A stretch of 64,000 bases of DNA from Salegentibacter echinorum (GTDB taxonomy: Bacteria > Bacteroidota > Bacteroidia > Flavobacteriales > Flavobacteriaceae): positions 186,001 through 250,000 of the forward strand of contig NZ_FQVT01000001.1 in NCBI RefSeq assembly GCF_900129445.1. The letters run 5' to 3'. The first letter of the stretch is position 1; the number at the start of each line of letters is the position of its first letter. Shown here in pieces: positions 26,195 to 34,080 of this stretch. The translations under genes and the position numbers were made by a program. The notes beneath the pieces are model-generated. The model ran no database searches, had not been told where the DNA came from, and was given only the letters and a program-made list of their open reading frames with translations.

Positions 26195-26989
26195 ATGAAA
26201 TTTCCCAAATTTTTTAGATTAAGTTTTTTTGCACTTCTAAGTGTACTATTAACTACCTCCTGTGTTTCCCGGCAGGAAATTGTATATTTCCAGGGATTGG
26301 AAGAAGCAGAGGCCAAATTGGAAGAAAACACTCATAAAGAGGGTATAAAAGCGAATGACTTGTTAACTATAAGCGTTGCCGCGGCAGAACAGGAAGCAGC
26401 ACTACCCTATAACCTTCCGGTAGTGGCGGCGCCGCAGGGAGGCATTAACATGGCCATGAGTATTAACGGAAGACAGCAGTTGCAAACCTACCTGGTAAGT
26501 AAAGATGGGAATATACAGTTTCCGCAATTAGGAAAATTAGAGGTAAAGGGTTTAGGCCGGCAGGAATTATCTGAAAAGTTAGAACAGCAATTGGAAGCTT
26601 ATATTCAGGATCCTATTGTAACGGTGAAAATAGTGAATTTTGAAGTGAGTGTTTTAGGGGAAGTCAACCGCCCCGGCACTTTCACTATAGAAGATGGTTA
26701 TATTAGTTTACCTCAAGCCCTTGGTTTAGCCAACGATTTAAGTATTTATGGCCGCAGGGATAACGTTTTGGTCATGCGGGAAGATAATGGAAAAAAGACC
26801 CACGCTTATTTAGACCTTACCGATGCCGATGTAATAAATTCACCATACTATTATCTTCAACAAAATGATGTGGTATATATAGAACCCAATGGACCTCAAA
26901 GGCAAAGTGCCAGTTACAATCGTAACGCCAGCGTTTATATCTCTATCGCTTCGGTTTTAGTCTCCTTAATTGTATTAATAGCAAGATAA
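26195..26989 (+). CDS. Wza-type polysaccharide export lipoprotein
   Basis: A 264-residue outer-membrane lipoprotein with lipobox LLTTSC (C23). It has the Poly_export domain (IKANDLLTISVAA, then LVSKDGNIQFPQLGKLEVKG) and an SLBB-like region (VSVLGEVNRPGTFTIEDG). A hydrophobic C-terminal segment follows (VYISIASVLVSLIVLIA), seen in Bacteroidota homologues. I chose the ATG at 26195 rather than the TTG at 26186. It forms the export channel together with the Wzc kinase, whose gene begins at the very next base. Confidence 0.92.
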   Translation: MKFPKFFRLSFFALLSVLLTTSCVSRQEIVYFQGLEEAEAKLEENTHKEGIKANDLLTISVAAAEQEAALPYNLPVVAAPQGGINMAMSINGRQQLQTYLVSKDGNIQFPQLGKLEVKGLGRQELSEKLEQQLEAYIQDPIVTVKIVNFEVSVLGEVNRPGTFTIEDGYISLPQALGLANDLSIYGRRDNVLVMREDNGKKTHAYLDLTDADVINSPYYYLQQNDVVYIEPNGPQRQSASYNRNASVYISIASVLVSLIVLIAR

Positions 26990-29389
26990 ATGTCACAACA
27001 ACACAATCCCGGGATTCGCCCGCAGGAAGAAGAAATAGATTTAAGGGAAGAACTTGAGAAGTATCTTCGGTTTTGGCCCTGGTTTGTAATTGGAGTTATC
27101 CTTTGCATACTGGCAGGGATTATTTACTTAAAGTTTAGTACTGCACAATATAGTACCACCGCCAGTATTATTATTAAAGATGAAAAAAGCAAAGGCCCTG
27201 CCAGCCAAATGGAGGCTTTTGCTGATATGGGGTTTTTAGGTGGCATGGGGGCCGAAAGTATAGAAAATGAAATTGGCATTTTAAAGTCGAAAACTTTAAC
27301 CACCCAGGCCGTGAAGGCACTAAACCTAAATATCACTTATTTTCAGGAAGGCACATTAAAAGACAAAGAGCTTTACGAAAATAGTCCTTTTGAAATTCAG
27401 ATTTTGCAGTTAGATGAGGAGCGGCTGGGAGAAAGAATAAAAGAGGAATCGGGAAATACATTTCGAATTAATCCTGCTTCCGAAGAAAACTTTAACCTGG
27501 TAAATACCGAGACCGGAGAAAGTTTTAAAGCTAAATATGGAGCTCCGGTAAATATTGGTTTTGCAGACATTACGGTTGAAAAAACCGGAATGCAGCTCGA
27601 AACCGATGACAACTCAGTACGGGTTCATTTTAATCCTATAAATGGGGTAGTTGGAAAATATCGTAATGCGGTACAGGTAAATTTAACCGATAAAAATTCC
27701 AGCTTATTGGAATTGAGTTTAGTAGACCCGGTAAAAGAGAAGGCGCAAGATATATTAGACCAACTAATTCTGGAGTACAACAGGCAGGCTATTGAAGATA
27801 AAAATTTAATAGCCTCCAATACTGCTGAATTTATAGATGAGCGTTTAGCAATTATCAACCAGGAACTGGATTCGGTAGAAGTAGGCAAAGAAGAATTTAA
27901 AGAAGCCAACCAACTCACCAATATTGAAGCTGAATCTGAACTGTTTATAGAAAATGCCAGCGAATATAAAAAGCGCCAACAAGAAGTAGGAACCCAGTTG
28001 GAGTTGGCCAACGCCATGATTAACTATTTAAAAACCGGGAGCAACTCCGATCTTTTACCGGCCAACCTTGGAATTGAAGAAGCAGGGGTAAACGATTTGA
28101 TTAAAGAATATAACACGCTGGTTTTGGAGCGCAACCGCATCTTAAGTGGATCTACCGAGAAAAACCCGGTGGTGATGCGTTTAAGTTCACAAATAGAACA
28201 AATGCGGGCTAATGTGCTACAAAGTCTACAGCGAATGCGTAGCAACTTCCAAATAGCCCAGGAAGATTTAGATAGGCAGGCTGCGGTAATAGGTTCACAA
28301 ATTTCAGCGGTACCTGCCAAAGAAAGGCAGTATCGGGGAATTGAGAGGCAGCAAAATATAAAGGAAGCACTCTATTTATTTTTACTCGAAAAAAGGGAAG
28401 AAAATTCTTTATCCCTTGCCGTTACCGCCCCAAAAGCAAAAATTGTAGATAGTGCATATAGTAATGCCAACCCTGTTTCTCCAAAATCGAAGATAATATT
28501 ACTTGCCGCATTAATTTTAGGCCTGCTTATTCCTTTTTTAATTATCTATCTTAAAAATTTACTGAATAATAAAGTAAGAGAAAGAGGTGATCTTGAACGA
28601 GTGACCAAAGAGATTCCTATTGTAGGGGAAATCCCTAAAATTACTAAAAAAGAAACAGACCTGATTACGGAAAATGACCGCTCGGTACTTTCCGAAGCTT
28701 TTAGGATTATGGTAACGAACCTGCAATATTTATTGGTAAATACCAGCCGAAAAGAAAAGGGCATCAAATTATTTGTAACCTCTACCGTAAAAGGAGAAGG
28801 CAAAACTTTTCTCGCCTTTAACCTGGGAATTACTTTTGCCAATATGCAAAAGAAGGTGGTTGTAGTAGGGGGTGATCTAAGAAACCCGCAATTACAGCGC
28901 TACGAAACTGAAGCCCGTGAATTTACAGGGGTTAGTGATTATCTTTATAAGCCATCTTTAAGGGCGGAAGAACTTATTAGCTCTTCTAAAATTCATCCTA
29001 ATCTTGATATTTTAGCTTCAGGAAACATTCCTCCTAACCCATCAGAATTACTTAGAAGCGAACGCATGGGAGAACTATTGAGCGAGTTGGAGGAAATTTA
29101 TGATTATATTATTGTAGATACCGCCCCTGCTATGCTGGTAGCAGATACTTTTTTAATTAATAAATACGCCGATCTAACATTATATGTAACCCGTGCCGGT
29201 TATACAGAAAAACGACTTTTAGATTTTGCGGTAGATGCCAAAAAAGAAGGGAAGTTACACGACGTAAGCTTTGTACTAAATGATGTAGAAATGGCCAATT
29301 TTGGTTATGGAAATAAATATGGCTACGCCTATGGCGAGGAAAAAAAATCCTTCTTTAAGAGGCTAAAAGATAAAGTGGCGATTTTGTAG
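26990..29389 (+). CDS. Wzc-type polysaccharide co-polymerase and tyrosine kinase
   Basis: A 799-residue inner-membrane protein. It has a Wzz domain near the N-terminus with a first TM at about 30-50, a long periplasmic coiled-coil region (about 260-470), a second TM near 503-522, and a cytoplasmic BY-kinase domain. The Walker A is VKGEGKT (K605) and the Walker B is IIVDTAP (D710). The Walker A' reads VVVVGGDLRNP, where the first aspartate of the usual IDxDxR is glycine. The C-terminal tail carries Y773, Y777, Y779 and Y781, the autophosphorylation cluster. It controls chain length and export together with Wza. No separate phosphatase gene is seen. Confidence 0.93.
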   Translation: MSQQHNPGIRPQEEEIDLREELEKYLRFWPWFVIGVILCILAGIIYLKFSTAQYSTTASIIIKDEKSKGPASQMEAFADMGFLGGMGAESIENEIGILKSKTLTTQAVKALNLNITYFQEGTLKDKELYENSPFEIQILQLDEERLGERIKEESGNTFRINPASEENFNLVNTETGESFKAKYGAPVNIGFADITVEKTGMQLETDDNSVRVHFNPINGVVGKYRNAVQVNLTDKNSSLLELSLVDPVKEKAQDILDQLILEYNRQAIEDKNLIASNTAEFIDERLAIINQELDSVEVGKEEFKEANQLTNIEAESELFIENASEYKKRQQEVGTQLELANAMINYLKTGSNSDLLPANLGIEEAGVNDLIKEYNTLVLERNRILSGSTEKNPVVMRLSSQIEQMRANVLQSLQRMRSNFQIAQEDLDRQAAVIGSQISAVPAKERQYRGIERQQNIKEALYLFLLEKREENSLSLAVTAPKAKIVDSAYSNANPVSPKSKIILLAALILGLLIPFLIIYLKNLLNNKVRERGDLERVTKEIPIVGEIPKITKKETDLITENDRSVLSEAFRIMVTNLQYLLVNTSRKEKGIKLFVTSTVKGEGKTFLAFNLGITFANMQKKVVVVGGDLRNPQLQRYETEAREFTGVSDYLYKPSLRAEELISSSKIHPNLDILASGNIPPNPSELLRSERMGELLSELEEIYDYIIVDTAPAMLVADTFLINKYADLTLYVTRAGYTEKRLLDFAVDAKKEGKLHDVSFVLNDVEMANFGYGNKYGYAYGEEKKSFFKRLKDKVAIL

Positions 29390-29614
29390 TTGTTTCGGGT
29401 AGCACCACTTCGAGTGGCACCACGGTAATCGGGATATAGCGAGAAATTAGGATGTATATTGTTCAATGCTTGTTATTTTCGGCTTGTTATTTTGTAAGAT
29501 AATATTGACTTTTTCAATTTCAGACTGGGCCCGACTGGAGCCTCTTGACAACGTTACCCTGATTTAGTCACCTCAAGCACTTCTATTAAAACTCAACAAA
29601 ATCTCTCACGAGGG

Positions 29615-29692
29615 TTTAGAAACTGTCCCGAGTTTTTGGTTGGGAGCCTGACGGGAAATTTGATCGGGAGCTAAGTTGAGCGGATAATCTTT
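29615..29692 (+). repeat. Direct repeat, left flank of the toxin-antitoxin pair
   Basis: About 78 bp (containing GGGAAATTTGATC and CTAAGTTGAGCG) match 31205-31286 at roughly 80 percent identity by eye, in the same orientation. The two copies bracket the HigA-like and AbiEii genes. Confidence 0.7.
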
Positions 29693-29824
29693 TGGAATCA
29701 ACTAAAACAATTAACAAAGGCAAATTACCTCGCGGCAAACCAGGATTTCCAGACAAGCCTCGGAGCATTAAATCTTGATTATCGCGTAAAATTATTATTC
29801 TAAACAGATTTGTTTATTTTTTTA

Positions 29825-29832
29825 TATTTTTG
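29825..29832 (+). promoter_or_regulatory. Probable -7 box of the antitoxin-toxin operon
   Basis: TATTTTTG matches the TAnnTTTG consensus and lies 17 bases before the ATG at 29850. No -33 element is apparent at the expected distance. Confidence 0.4.
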
Positions 29833-29849
29833 TATTTCAATTTATAGAG

Positions 29850-30371
29850 ATGATCCCAGAAATATCTAAAATAAAAGGAATACATCCCGGAGCAGTTTTA
29901 AAAAGAGAAATAAAACAACGAGGAATAAAAAGCAAAGATTTGGCACTTTGGATAGGTGAACACGCCCAAACTATTAGTGCAATTATAAATGAGAGACGTA
30001 ATATCAATCCGGGGCTTTCTATTAAATTGGGAAAGATATTAGGTGTGGAGAAAGATTATTTTATGCATTTACAGGCCAGTTTTGATGTTAAAAAACTTCA
30101 ATCTAAAAACTTTGATCAAAAAATGCCAAATTTGACAAAAATAAGAAGAGTATTATTCTGGGATACTGACTTCACAAAAATCGATTGGATTAAAGATCGA
30201 AAAGCTATAATAAAAAGAGTTTTTGAACGCGGCAATCCTTTGGAAATAAAAGAAATTATTAATTTCTACGGAAAAGATACTATTCAAAAAGAATTAACAG
30301 GAATAAAGAATAATTTTTTACCCTCCTTTCGTCATAATCTGGTTAAGTATTTAGAAGAGGAGACTAATTGA
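29850..30371 (+). CDS. HigA-like antitoxin with C-terminal DUF6922-like domain
   Basis: A 173-residue protein of two parts. Residues 1-85 are a HigA-type XRE helix-turn-helix that opens IHPGAVLKREIKQRGIKSKD, continues HAQTISAIINERRNI and ends LGKILGVEKDYF. Residues 95-165 (NLTKIRRVLFWDTDFTKIDW and following) resemble the short domain found on antitoxins paired with AbiEii nucleotidyltransferases. It overlaps the next gene by one base (TGATG), as expected for an antitoxin-toxin pair. The HTH would repress the pair's own promoter. Confidence 0.8.
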   Translation: MIPEISKIKGIHPGAVLKREIKQRGIKSKDLALWIGEHAQTISAIINERRNINPGLSIKLGKILGVEKDYFMHLQASFDVKKLQSKNFDQKMPNLTKIRRVLFWDTDFTKIDWIKDRKAIIKRVFERGNPLEIKEIINFYGKDTIQKELTGIKNNFLPSFRHNLVKYLEEETN

Positions 30372-31021
30372 TGAAAATATTTAAAGCAACAGTATCAGAA
30401 CTTCTATGGGAAATGCTTTGTAAAGTAATGACTTTTAAAGAACTGGAATCATTTCGATTAGTTGGAGGGACTTCTTTAAGTTTATTACTCGGGCATAGAA
30501 TGTCAGTGGATATAGATTTATTTACAGATGCAGAATACGGGTCTATAGATTTCGATAAAATTGATGTGCTTTTTCTCAACTCTTTCAAACATGTAGAAAT
30601 GAGTTATGGAGGAAATAACGGAATGGGCAAAACTTATTTTATAGGTAAAGACAAAGAAAACTTAATTAAAGTAGATTTATTTTATACCGATCCTTTTATT
30701 TATCCTTTTTTGAATTACGGGAAACTTAGATTGACACGTTCGGAAGAAATTTCTGCTATGAAACTTGAGGTTGTGGGAAATTCCGGAAGAAAAAAAGATT
30801 TTTGGGATATACATGAGTTAATGAATTACTTCACTTTAAAAGAAATCTTAGCTTTTTATCTTAAAAGACACCCTTACAGTTATACGGCTGATGAAATTAT
30901 TTTCAAAATGACCGATTTTGAGGAAGCTGATTCTGACTTTGATCCAATATGTTTAAAGAATAAATATTGGGAGCTTATAAAATTGGATATTGAAGAAGCT
31001 GTTGCATCAAGTTTTTACTAA
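30371..31021 (+). CDS. AbiEii/AbiGii-type nucleotidyltransferase toxin
   Basis: A 216-residue protein of the AbiEii family (type IV toxin-antitoxin and phage abortive infection). The nucleotidyltransferase signature is clear: LVGGTSLSLLLGHRMSVDID carries the GGTSL motif and the aspartates, and LIKVDLFYTD and KKDFWDIHEL follow. AbiEii-like toxins transfer nucleotides, in studied cases to tRNA. The start is the ATG overlapping the antitoxin stop. The pair interrupts the polysaccharide operon between wzc and wzi and is bracketed by direct repeats. Confidence 0.88.
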   Translation: MKIFKATVSELLWEMLCKVMTFKELESFRLVGGTSLSLLLGHRMSVDIDLFTDAEYGSIDFDKIDVLFLNSFKHVEMSYGGNNGMGKTYFIGKDKENLIKVDLFYTDPFIYPFLNYGKLRLTRSEEISAMKLEVVGNSGRKKDFWDIHELMNYFTLKEILAFYLKRHPYSYTADEIIFKMTDFEEADSDFDPICLKNKYWELIKLDIEEAVASSFY

Positions 31022-31414
31022 TAGAGATTTGATTTTTTTGATCGGGTTTGACCGGAAAAGGATTAATTGCCTTTATTAAGTTTTAGTAGTAAGTTCGAAT
31101 ACCTTTGGCGACGAACAAATAAAAATAAACTCAATCAATATTCTAAAAGTATTCCCTTTTAAACTCATAAAGTCAAAATCGTGAATATATCGTAATGCTG
31201 ATTGTTTCAGAACCTGTCCCGATTTTTTGGTAGGGAGCCGGCCGGGAAATTTGATCTGGAGTCTAAGTTGAGCGCTGCAATCTTTCGTTGTGAAGATTGA
31301 AGAAAATGAGGTAACAGAAATTTTTTTTTATTACCTGATTAACAATTCACAACAAGCTACAACCGGCTATGGCCCATCCTTTACAAACTAAAAGCAGAAT
31401 TAAAATTTTGATTA
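31022..31414. other. Spacer between the toxin gene and wzi
   Basis: A 393-bp stretch with the right copy of the direct repeat at 31205-31286. Otherwise it is AT-rich with no gene or terminator I can support. Confidence 0.45.
31205..31286 (+). repeat. Direct repeat, right flank of the toxin-antitoxin pair
   Basis: The partner of 29615-29692, sharing GGGAAATTTGATC, CTAAGTTGAGCG and the preceding CTGTCCCGA. The copy carries small insertions and substitutions. Confidence 0.7.
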
Positions 31415-32776
31415 ATGATTAAAAAATTAGCCTTAATGGGCTTTTTGAGCTTAGTGAGCTTTAGCAGTTATGCCCAGTGGGATTTTTCGGGTTCGGTAAA
31501 TCTTAACGGATATATATACGAAGGAGAACTGCAACGCCTCCCTTTTTGGATGTATGCCAATCAGCGTGGTCGCGTTTCAGAAGAAACAAATATTTCCGGC
31601 TGGGTTTCAGGCAGAACTTTTAATGAGTTTAGGAATGGAAATTCATTAGAAATTGGAGCCGGGGTTTTATACCAGGATGGAATAAATGATGAAGTTTTCC
31701 TGGATGAAATTTACGCTGAATTCAATAATGATTGGTTAGAAGCTATAATTGGAAGAAAACAGGAAGAAGAACTTTATAAAGGTTTAAGCGCTACCAATGA
31801 AAGTATTTTGTGGTCCTTAAATGCCAGGCCGATGCCGGGAATATCTTTAGCTACAAATAGAACGATTTTCTTTAGTAGAGAATCTGCTTTTGGTTTTGAA
31901 GCGTATTGGAGTGACTATTTACTGGGTGAAGAACGCTTTGTGAGTAATGCCCGTTTACACCACAAAGGTTTTAAATTAGTGTATCGTCCCAGTCCTGATT
32001 TTGAAATAAAAGCAGGTATTCGTCATTTTGCACAATGGGCCGGTAACTCTCCGGAATCTGGACAACAACCTAGCGAATTTTCCGATTATCTAAAAGTGAT
32101 TGCTGGAAGAGAAGGAGGCGAAAATGCAGTTGGTGGAGATCAGGCTAATGTATTAGGAAATCATTTAGGAACTTATGAGCTGGAAATTAAAAAAAAGGTT
32201 AATCGGGAGCTAGAATTAAATTTTATTTATAACCACGTATTTGAAGACGGCTCAGGTAGCAGATTTGCGAACTTTCCCGATGGACGCTATGGCGTTTTCC
32301 TGGATTTTGATGATAATAGGCGCCTGGTTAATGGAATACTATATGAATTTTATTATACACGAAATCAAAGTATCAATGCCGGTTCACCTCACGGCGCTGA
32401 TAATTATCTAAATAATTTTTTAACTTATCATTCCGGATTTACTTATGAAAGGAGAATTCTGGGACTACCATTTTTTACCTATAATGAAGAATTAGACCAG
32501 GTAGTAAATAATAAGTTTAGTGCCCATCACTTAGGAATCTCCGGAAATTTTTCCAATTATTTTGTAAGTTATCCCTGGAAGTTATTGCTAAGTTTTTCCC
32601 ATAACGAGGGCAGGTATGGAAGACATTTTGTGCCTAACAGAGATATTTATTCCGGTTTTTTTGATATTCAAATACTTCAGTCTTTCGCCCTGGTTAATCT
32701 GCAATTAGGTATAGATATCAGTAATGTTTCCGAGCCTTTATATGGAGCCGGAATTAATTTGAGGAGACAATTCTAA
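31415..32776 (+). CDS. Wzi-type capsule assembly outer-membrane protein
   Basis: A 453-residue protein with a signal peptide ending SFSSYAQ. A beta-barrel-like sequence follows, with many alternating aromatic strands and a terminal aromatic (GAGINLRRQF) typical of outer-membrane barrels. The overall pattern (PFWMYANQRGRVSEETN near the start, EIKAGIRHFAQWAG in the middle) matches Bacteroidota Wzi-like proteins, which attach or organise capsule at the surface. It is the last polysaccharide gene before the right end of the element. Its 3' end overlaps an antisense MazE remnant by 23 bp. Confidence 0.88.
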   Translation: MIKKLALMGFLSLVSFSSYAQWDFSGSVNLNGYIYEGELQRLPFWMYANQRGRVSEETNISGWVSGRTFNEFRNGNSLEIGAGVLYQDGINDEVFLDEIYAEFNNDWLEAIIGRKQEEELYKGLSATNESILWSLNARPMPGISLATNRTIFFSRESAFGFEAYWSDYLLGEERFVSNARLHHKGFKLVYRPSPDFEIKAGIRHFAQWAGNSPESGQQPSEFSDYLKVIAGREGGENAVGGDQANVLGNHLGTYELEIKKKVNRELELNFIYNHVFEDGSGSRFANFPDGRYGVFLDFDDNRRLVNGILYEFYYTRNQSINAGSPHGADNYLNNFLTYHSGFTYERRILGLPFFTYNEELDQVVNNKFSAHHLGISGNFSNYFVSYPWKLLLSFSHNEGRYGRHFVPNRDIYSGFFDIQILQSFALVNLQLGIDISNVSEPLYGAGINLRRQF

Positions 32777-32906
32777 GTATCGTTTCCCAGTTTTTTCTTG
32801 GAGATTCTATAGGTCTTATAATAATTTGTTCTTTTTCTAGAATCAATTCTACTTTATCTTTTATATGATTTAGACTTTTATAATAGCTATCTCGATGATA
32901 AAGTAA
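32754..32906 (-). pseudogene. C-terminal remnant of a MazE-type antitoxin
   Basis: On the minus strand an open stretch of 50 codons reads IKDKVELILEKEQIIIRPIE followed by SPRKNW. This is the characteristic C-terminal half of MazE/AbrB-fold antitoxins (DKVELEIE..IIIKPI..PREGW). The N-terminal half is gone: an in-frame stop lies upstream and no start precedes the similarity. The fragment sits at the right edge of the element and overlaps the end of wzi, so it looks like a decayed gene. No MazF is nearby. Confidence 0.65.
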
Positions 32907-32956
32907 CAATTATAGAGGTAAATTTTTTTAGGATAACTGAGTTAAACTTTGGTTAA

Positions 32957-32972
32957 AGGTGTCAAATTCGGT
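32957..32972 (+). repeat. Right copy of the 16-bp element-end repeat
   Basis: AGGTGTCAAATTCGGT, identical to 6301-6316. It is followed by TACACCT, so AGGTGT and ACACCT form an inverted pair around it. It lies 66 bp inside the right core repeat. Confidence 0.7.
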
Positions 32973-33037
32973 TACACCTAAAAAGTGACCCTTCCGAAGT
33001 GCCAGTAACAGTAGACTTTTAACATTTTCGGATAGTT

Positions 33038-33050
33038 CCTCTTCCTCCGC
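33038..33050 (+). repeat. attR core
   Basis: CCTCTTCCTCCGC, an identical copy of the tRNA-Ser 3' end at 6187-6199. No other part of the tRNA is duplicated here. Confidence 0.8.
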
Positions 33051-33059
33051 AAAAAGAAG

Positions 33060-33087
33060 CCCACGACTTTTTGGTCGTGGGTTTTTT
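33060..33087 (+). terminator. Terminator immediately right of attR
   Basis: CCCACGAC and GTCGTGGG form an 8-bp stem with a 6-base loop followed by six T. Directly after the attR core, it is probably the original terminator of tRNA-Ser before integration. Confidence 0.85.
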
Positions 33088-33366
33088 ATTTTGTGGAACG
33101 GCTTAAGCTTTTTCAGGCATCAAGCCTAATTGTTGTCTTTAAGCAAAAATTGTGGATAGGAAGAATTCTACATTTTTGACTCCCCTGAATTGAGCTATAC
33201 TTCGACTACGCTAAGTACAGGCGCTATGCAATTCAATCGCAGCGTCCTAAAACACAAAAGCAACTTTGTTTTCTGTACGACAGTACATAATTAAGTTAGT
33301 TTTATAGAGCTATTGAAAAATCCCGGATATCAAAACTTGAATACCCGGGATAAAATTCTATTATAA

Positions 33367-34002
33367 TTATTGAACAGCTTGCTTAATAGGCGTATCCCCA
33401 GCCATAATCTCAAAGGTTTCGTGAAGCTTTATCTCGTTAGGCAAAACTTCAACTAAAGTCTGGGCGACGTCGGCTCTCGAAATATTACCGCTTTTATCCA
33501 GCTCAGCTATGCCGCCGGTTTTTATTTTTCCGGTTGCATCTTCATTGGTGAGTGCACCGGGACGCACGATGACATAATCCAGGCCACTGGAGCGTAAATA
33601 ATCGTCTGCATTTTGTTTGGCTTTGAGATAGTCTGTGAGATCGCCACCCTGGGAAGGATCATCGGTTCCAATAGATCCCAGCATCACAAACTTTTTAACG
33701 CCGGCTTCTTTTGAAGCATCTACCATTTTTTTAGCTCCTTCCTGATCGACTCCTATAACATTTTTACCGCCAGAACCTGCCGCAAAAATAACCTTATCGG
33801 CACCTTGAACGGCCTGGCTTAGATTTCCTTCTAAATCTGCCATTACCGTTTGGACTTTCTGATTGTCAAAATGTTGTTTCTGTTCTTGCTTTCTTACCAT
33901 CGCAACCGGATTGTATGCTTCAGATTGTTTCAATATATCAATGATAAGCCTCCCCGTGGTACCGTTTGCGCCGGCAACCAATACATTTTCTTTCGTATTC
34001 AT
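33367..34002 (-). CDS. NAD(P)-binding SDR-like oxidoreductase
   Basis: A 211-residue atypical short-chain dehydrogenase (NmrA/HSCARG-like, NAD(P)H-binding). The N-terminal Rossmann motif is VLVAGANGTTGRLI. GADKVIFAAGSGG and KFVMLGSIGTDDP follow, then YVIVRPGAL. The usual YxxxK catalytic pair is not obvious, so it may sense or bind NAD(P)H, or act as a quinone or flavin reductase. It is the last gene of a three-gene minus-strand cluster with the DJ-1-like and zinc-free MDR genes, probably controlled by the TetR regulator encoded upstream. Confidence 0.85.
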   Translation of the reverse strand: MNTKENVLVAGANGTTGRLIIDILKQSEAYNPVAMVRKQEQKQHFDNQKVQTVMADLEGNLSQAVQGADKVIFAAGSGGKNVIGVDQEGAKKMVDASKEAGVKKFVMLGSIGTDDPSQGGDLTDYLKAKQNADDYLRSSGLDYVIVRPGALTNEDATGKIKTGGIAELDKSGNISRADVAQTLVEVLPNEIKLHETFEIMAGDTPIKQAVQ

Positions 34003-34080
34003 AGTATTTTATTTTTAGATTTTACAAGTTTAGAAAGTTGTTCCATAGCGCTATTCTCTTCGGAATAGACTTCTAAGAGC

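Larger units (their letters stand above)
29390..29849. other. Spacer between wzc and the toxin-antitoxin pair
   Basis: A 460-bp gene-free stretch. Its notable content is the left copy of a long direct repeat (29615-29692) and a small stem CCACT-TCG-AGTGG near 29405. A -7-like box lies just before the antitoxin gene. Confidence 0.45.
6187..33050 (+). mobile_element. tRNA-Ser-integrated element carrying a surface polysaccharide locus
   Basis: The interval begins in the tRNA-Ser 3' end and closes with a direct repeat of CCTCTTCCTCCGC at 33038-33050. A tyrosine recombinase is the first gene inside. A shared 16-bp sequence lies about 100 bp inside the left end and 66 bp inside the right end. The right repeat is followed at once by a terminator hairpin, as expected for the original tRNA downstream region. 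Contents are the integrase, Fic protein, HTH protein, BfmA/BtgA-like protein, the whole capsule pathway and toxin-antitoxin genes. No type IV secretion genes are present. The boundaries are seen directly, while mobility is inferred. Confidence 0.8.
32777..33366. other. Right-end junction region
   Basis: A 590-bp stretch holding the MazE remnant, the 16-bp repeat at 32957-32972, the attR core at 33038-33050 and a terminator at 33060-33087. After that it contains CTTCGACTACGCTAAGTACA near 33197, a typical interspersed-repeat fragment. No intact gene was found. Confidence 0.5.

Noticed and set aside
27124-28842. Several minus-strand ORFs inside wzc (70 to 130 codons)
   Set aside because: They are serine- and leucine-rich shadows of the well-supported Wzc reading frame.
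30364-30588. Minus-strand ORF overlapping the AbiEii gene
   Set aside because: It is a shadow of the nucleotidyltransferase frame, which carries the complete family signature.
6187-33050. Element considered as a full integrative conjugative element or prophage
   Set aside because: No type IV secretion, coupling protein, relaxase, capsid, tail or lysis genes are present. At most it is mobilizable by other elements.
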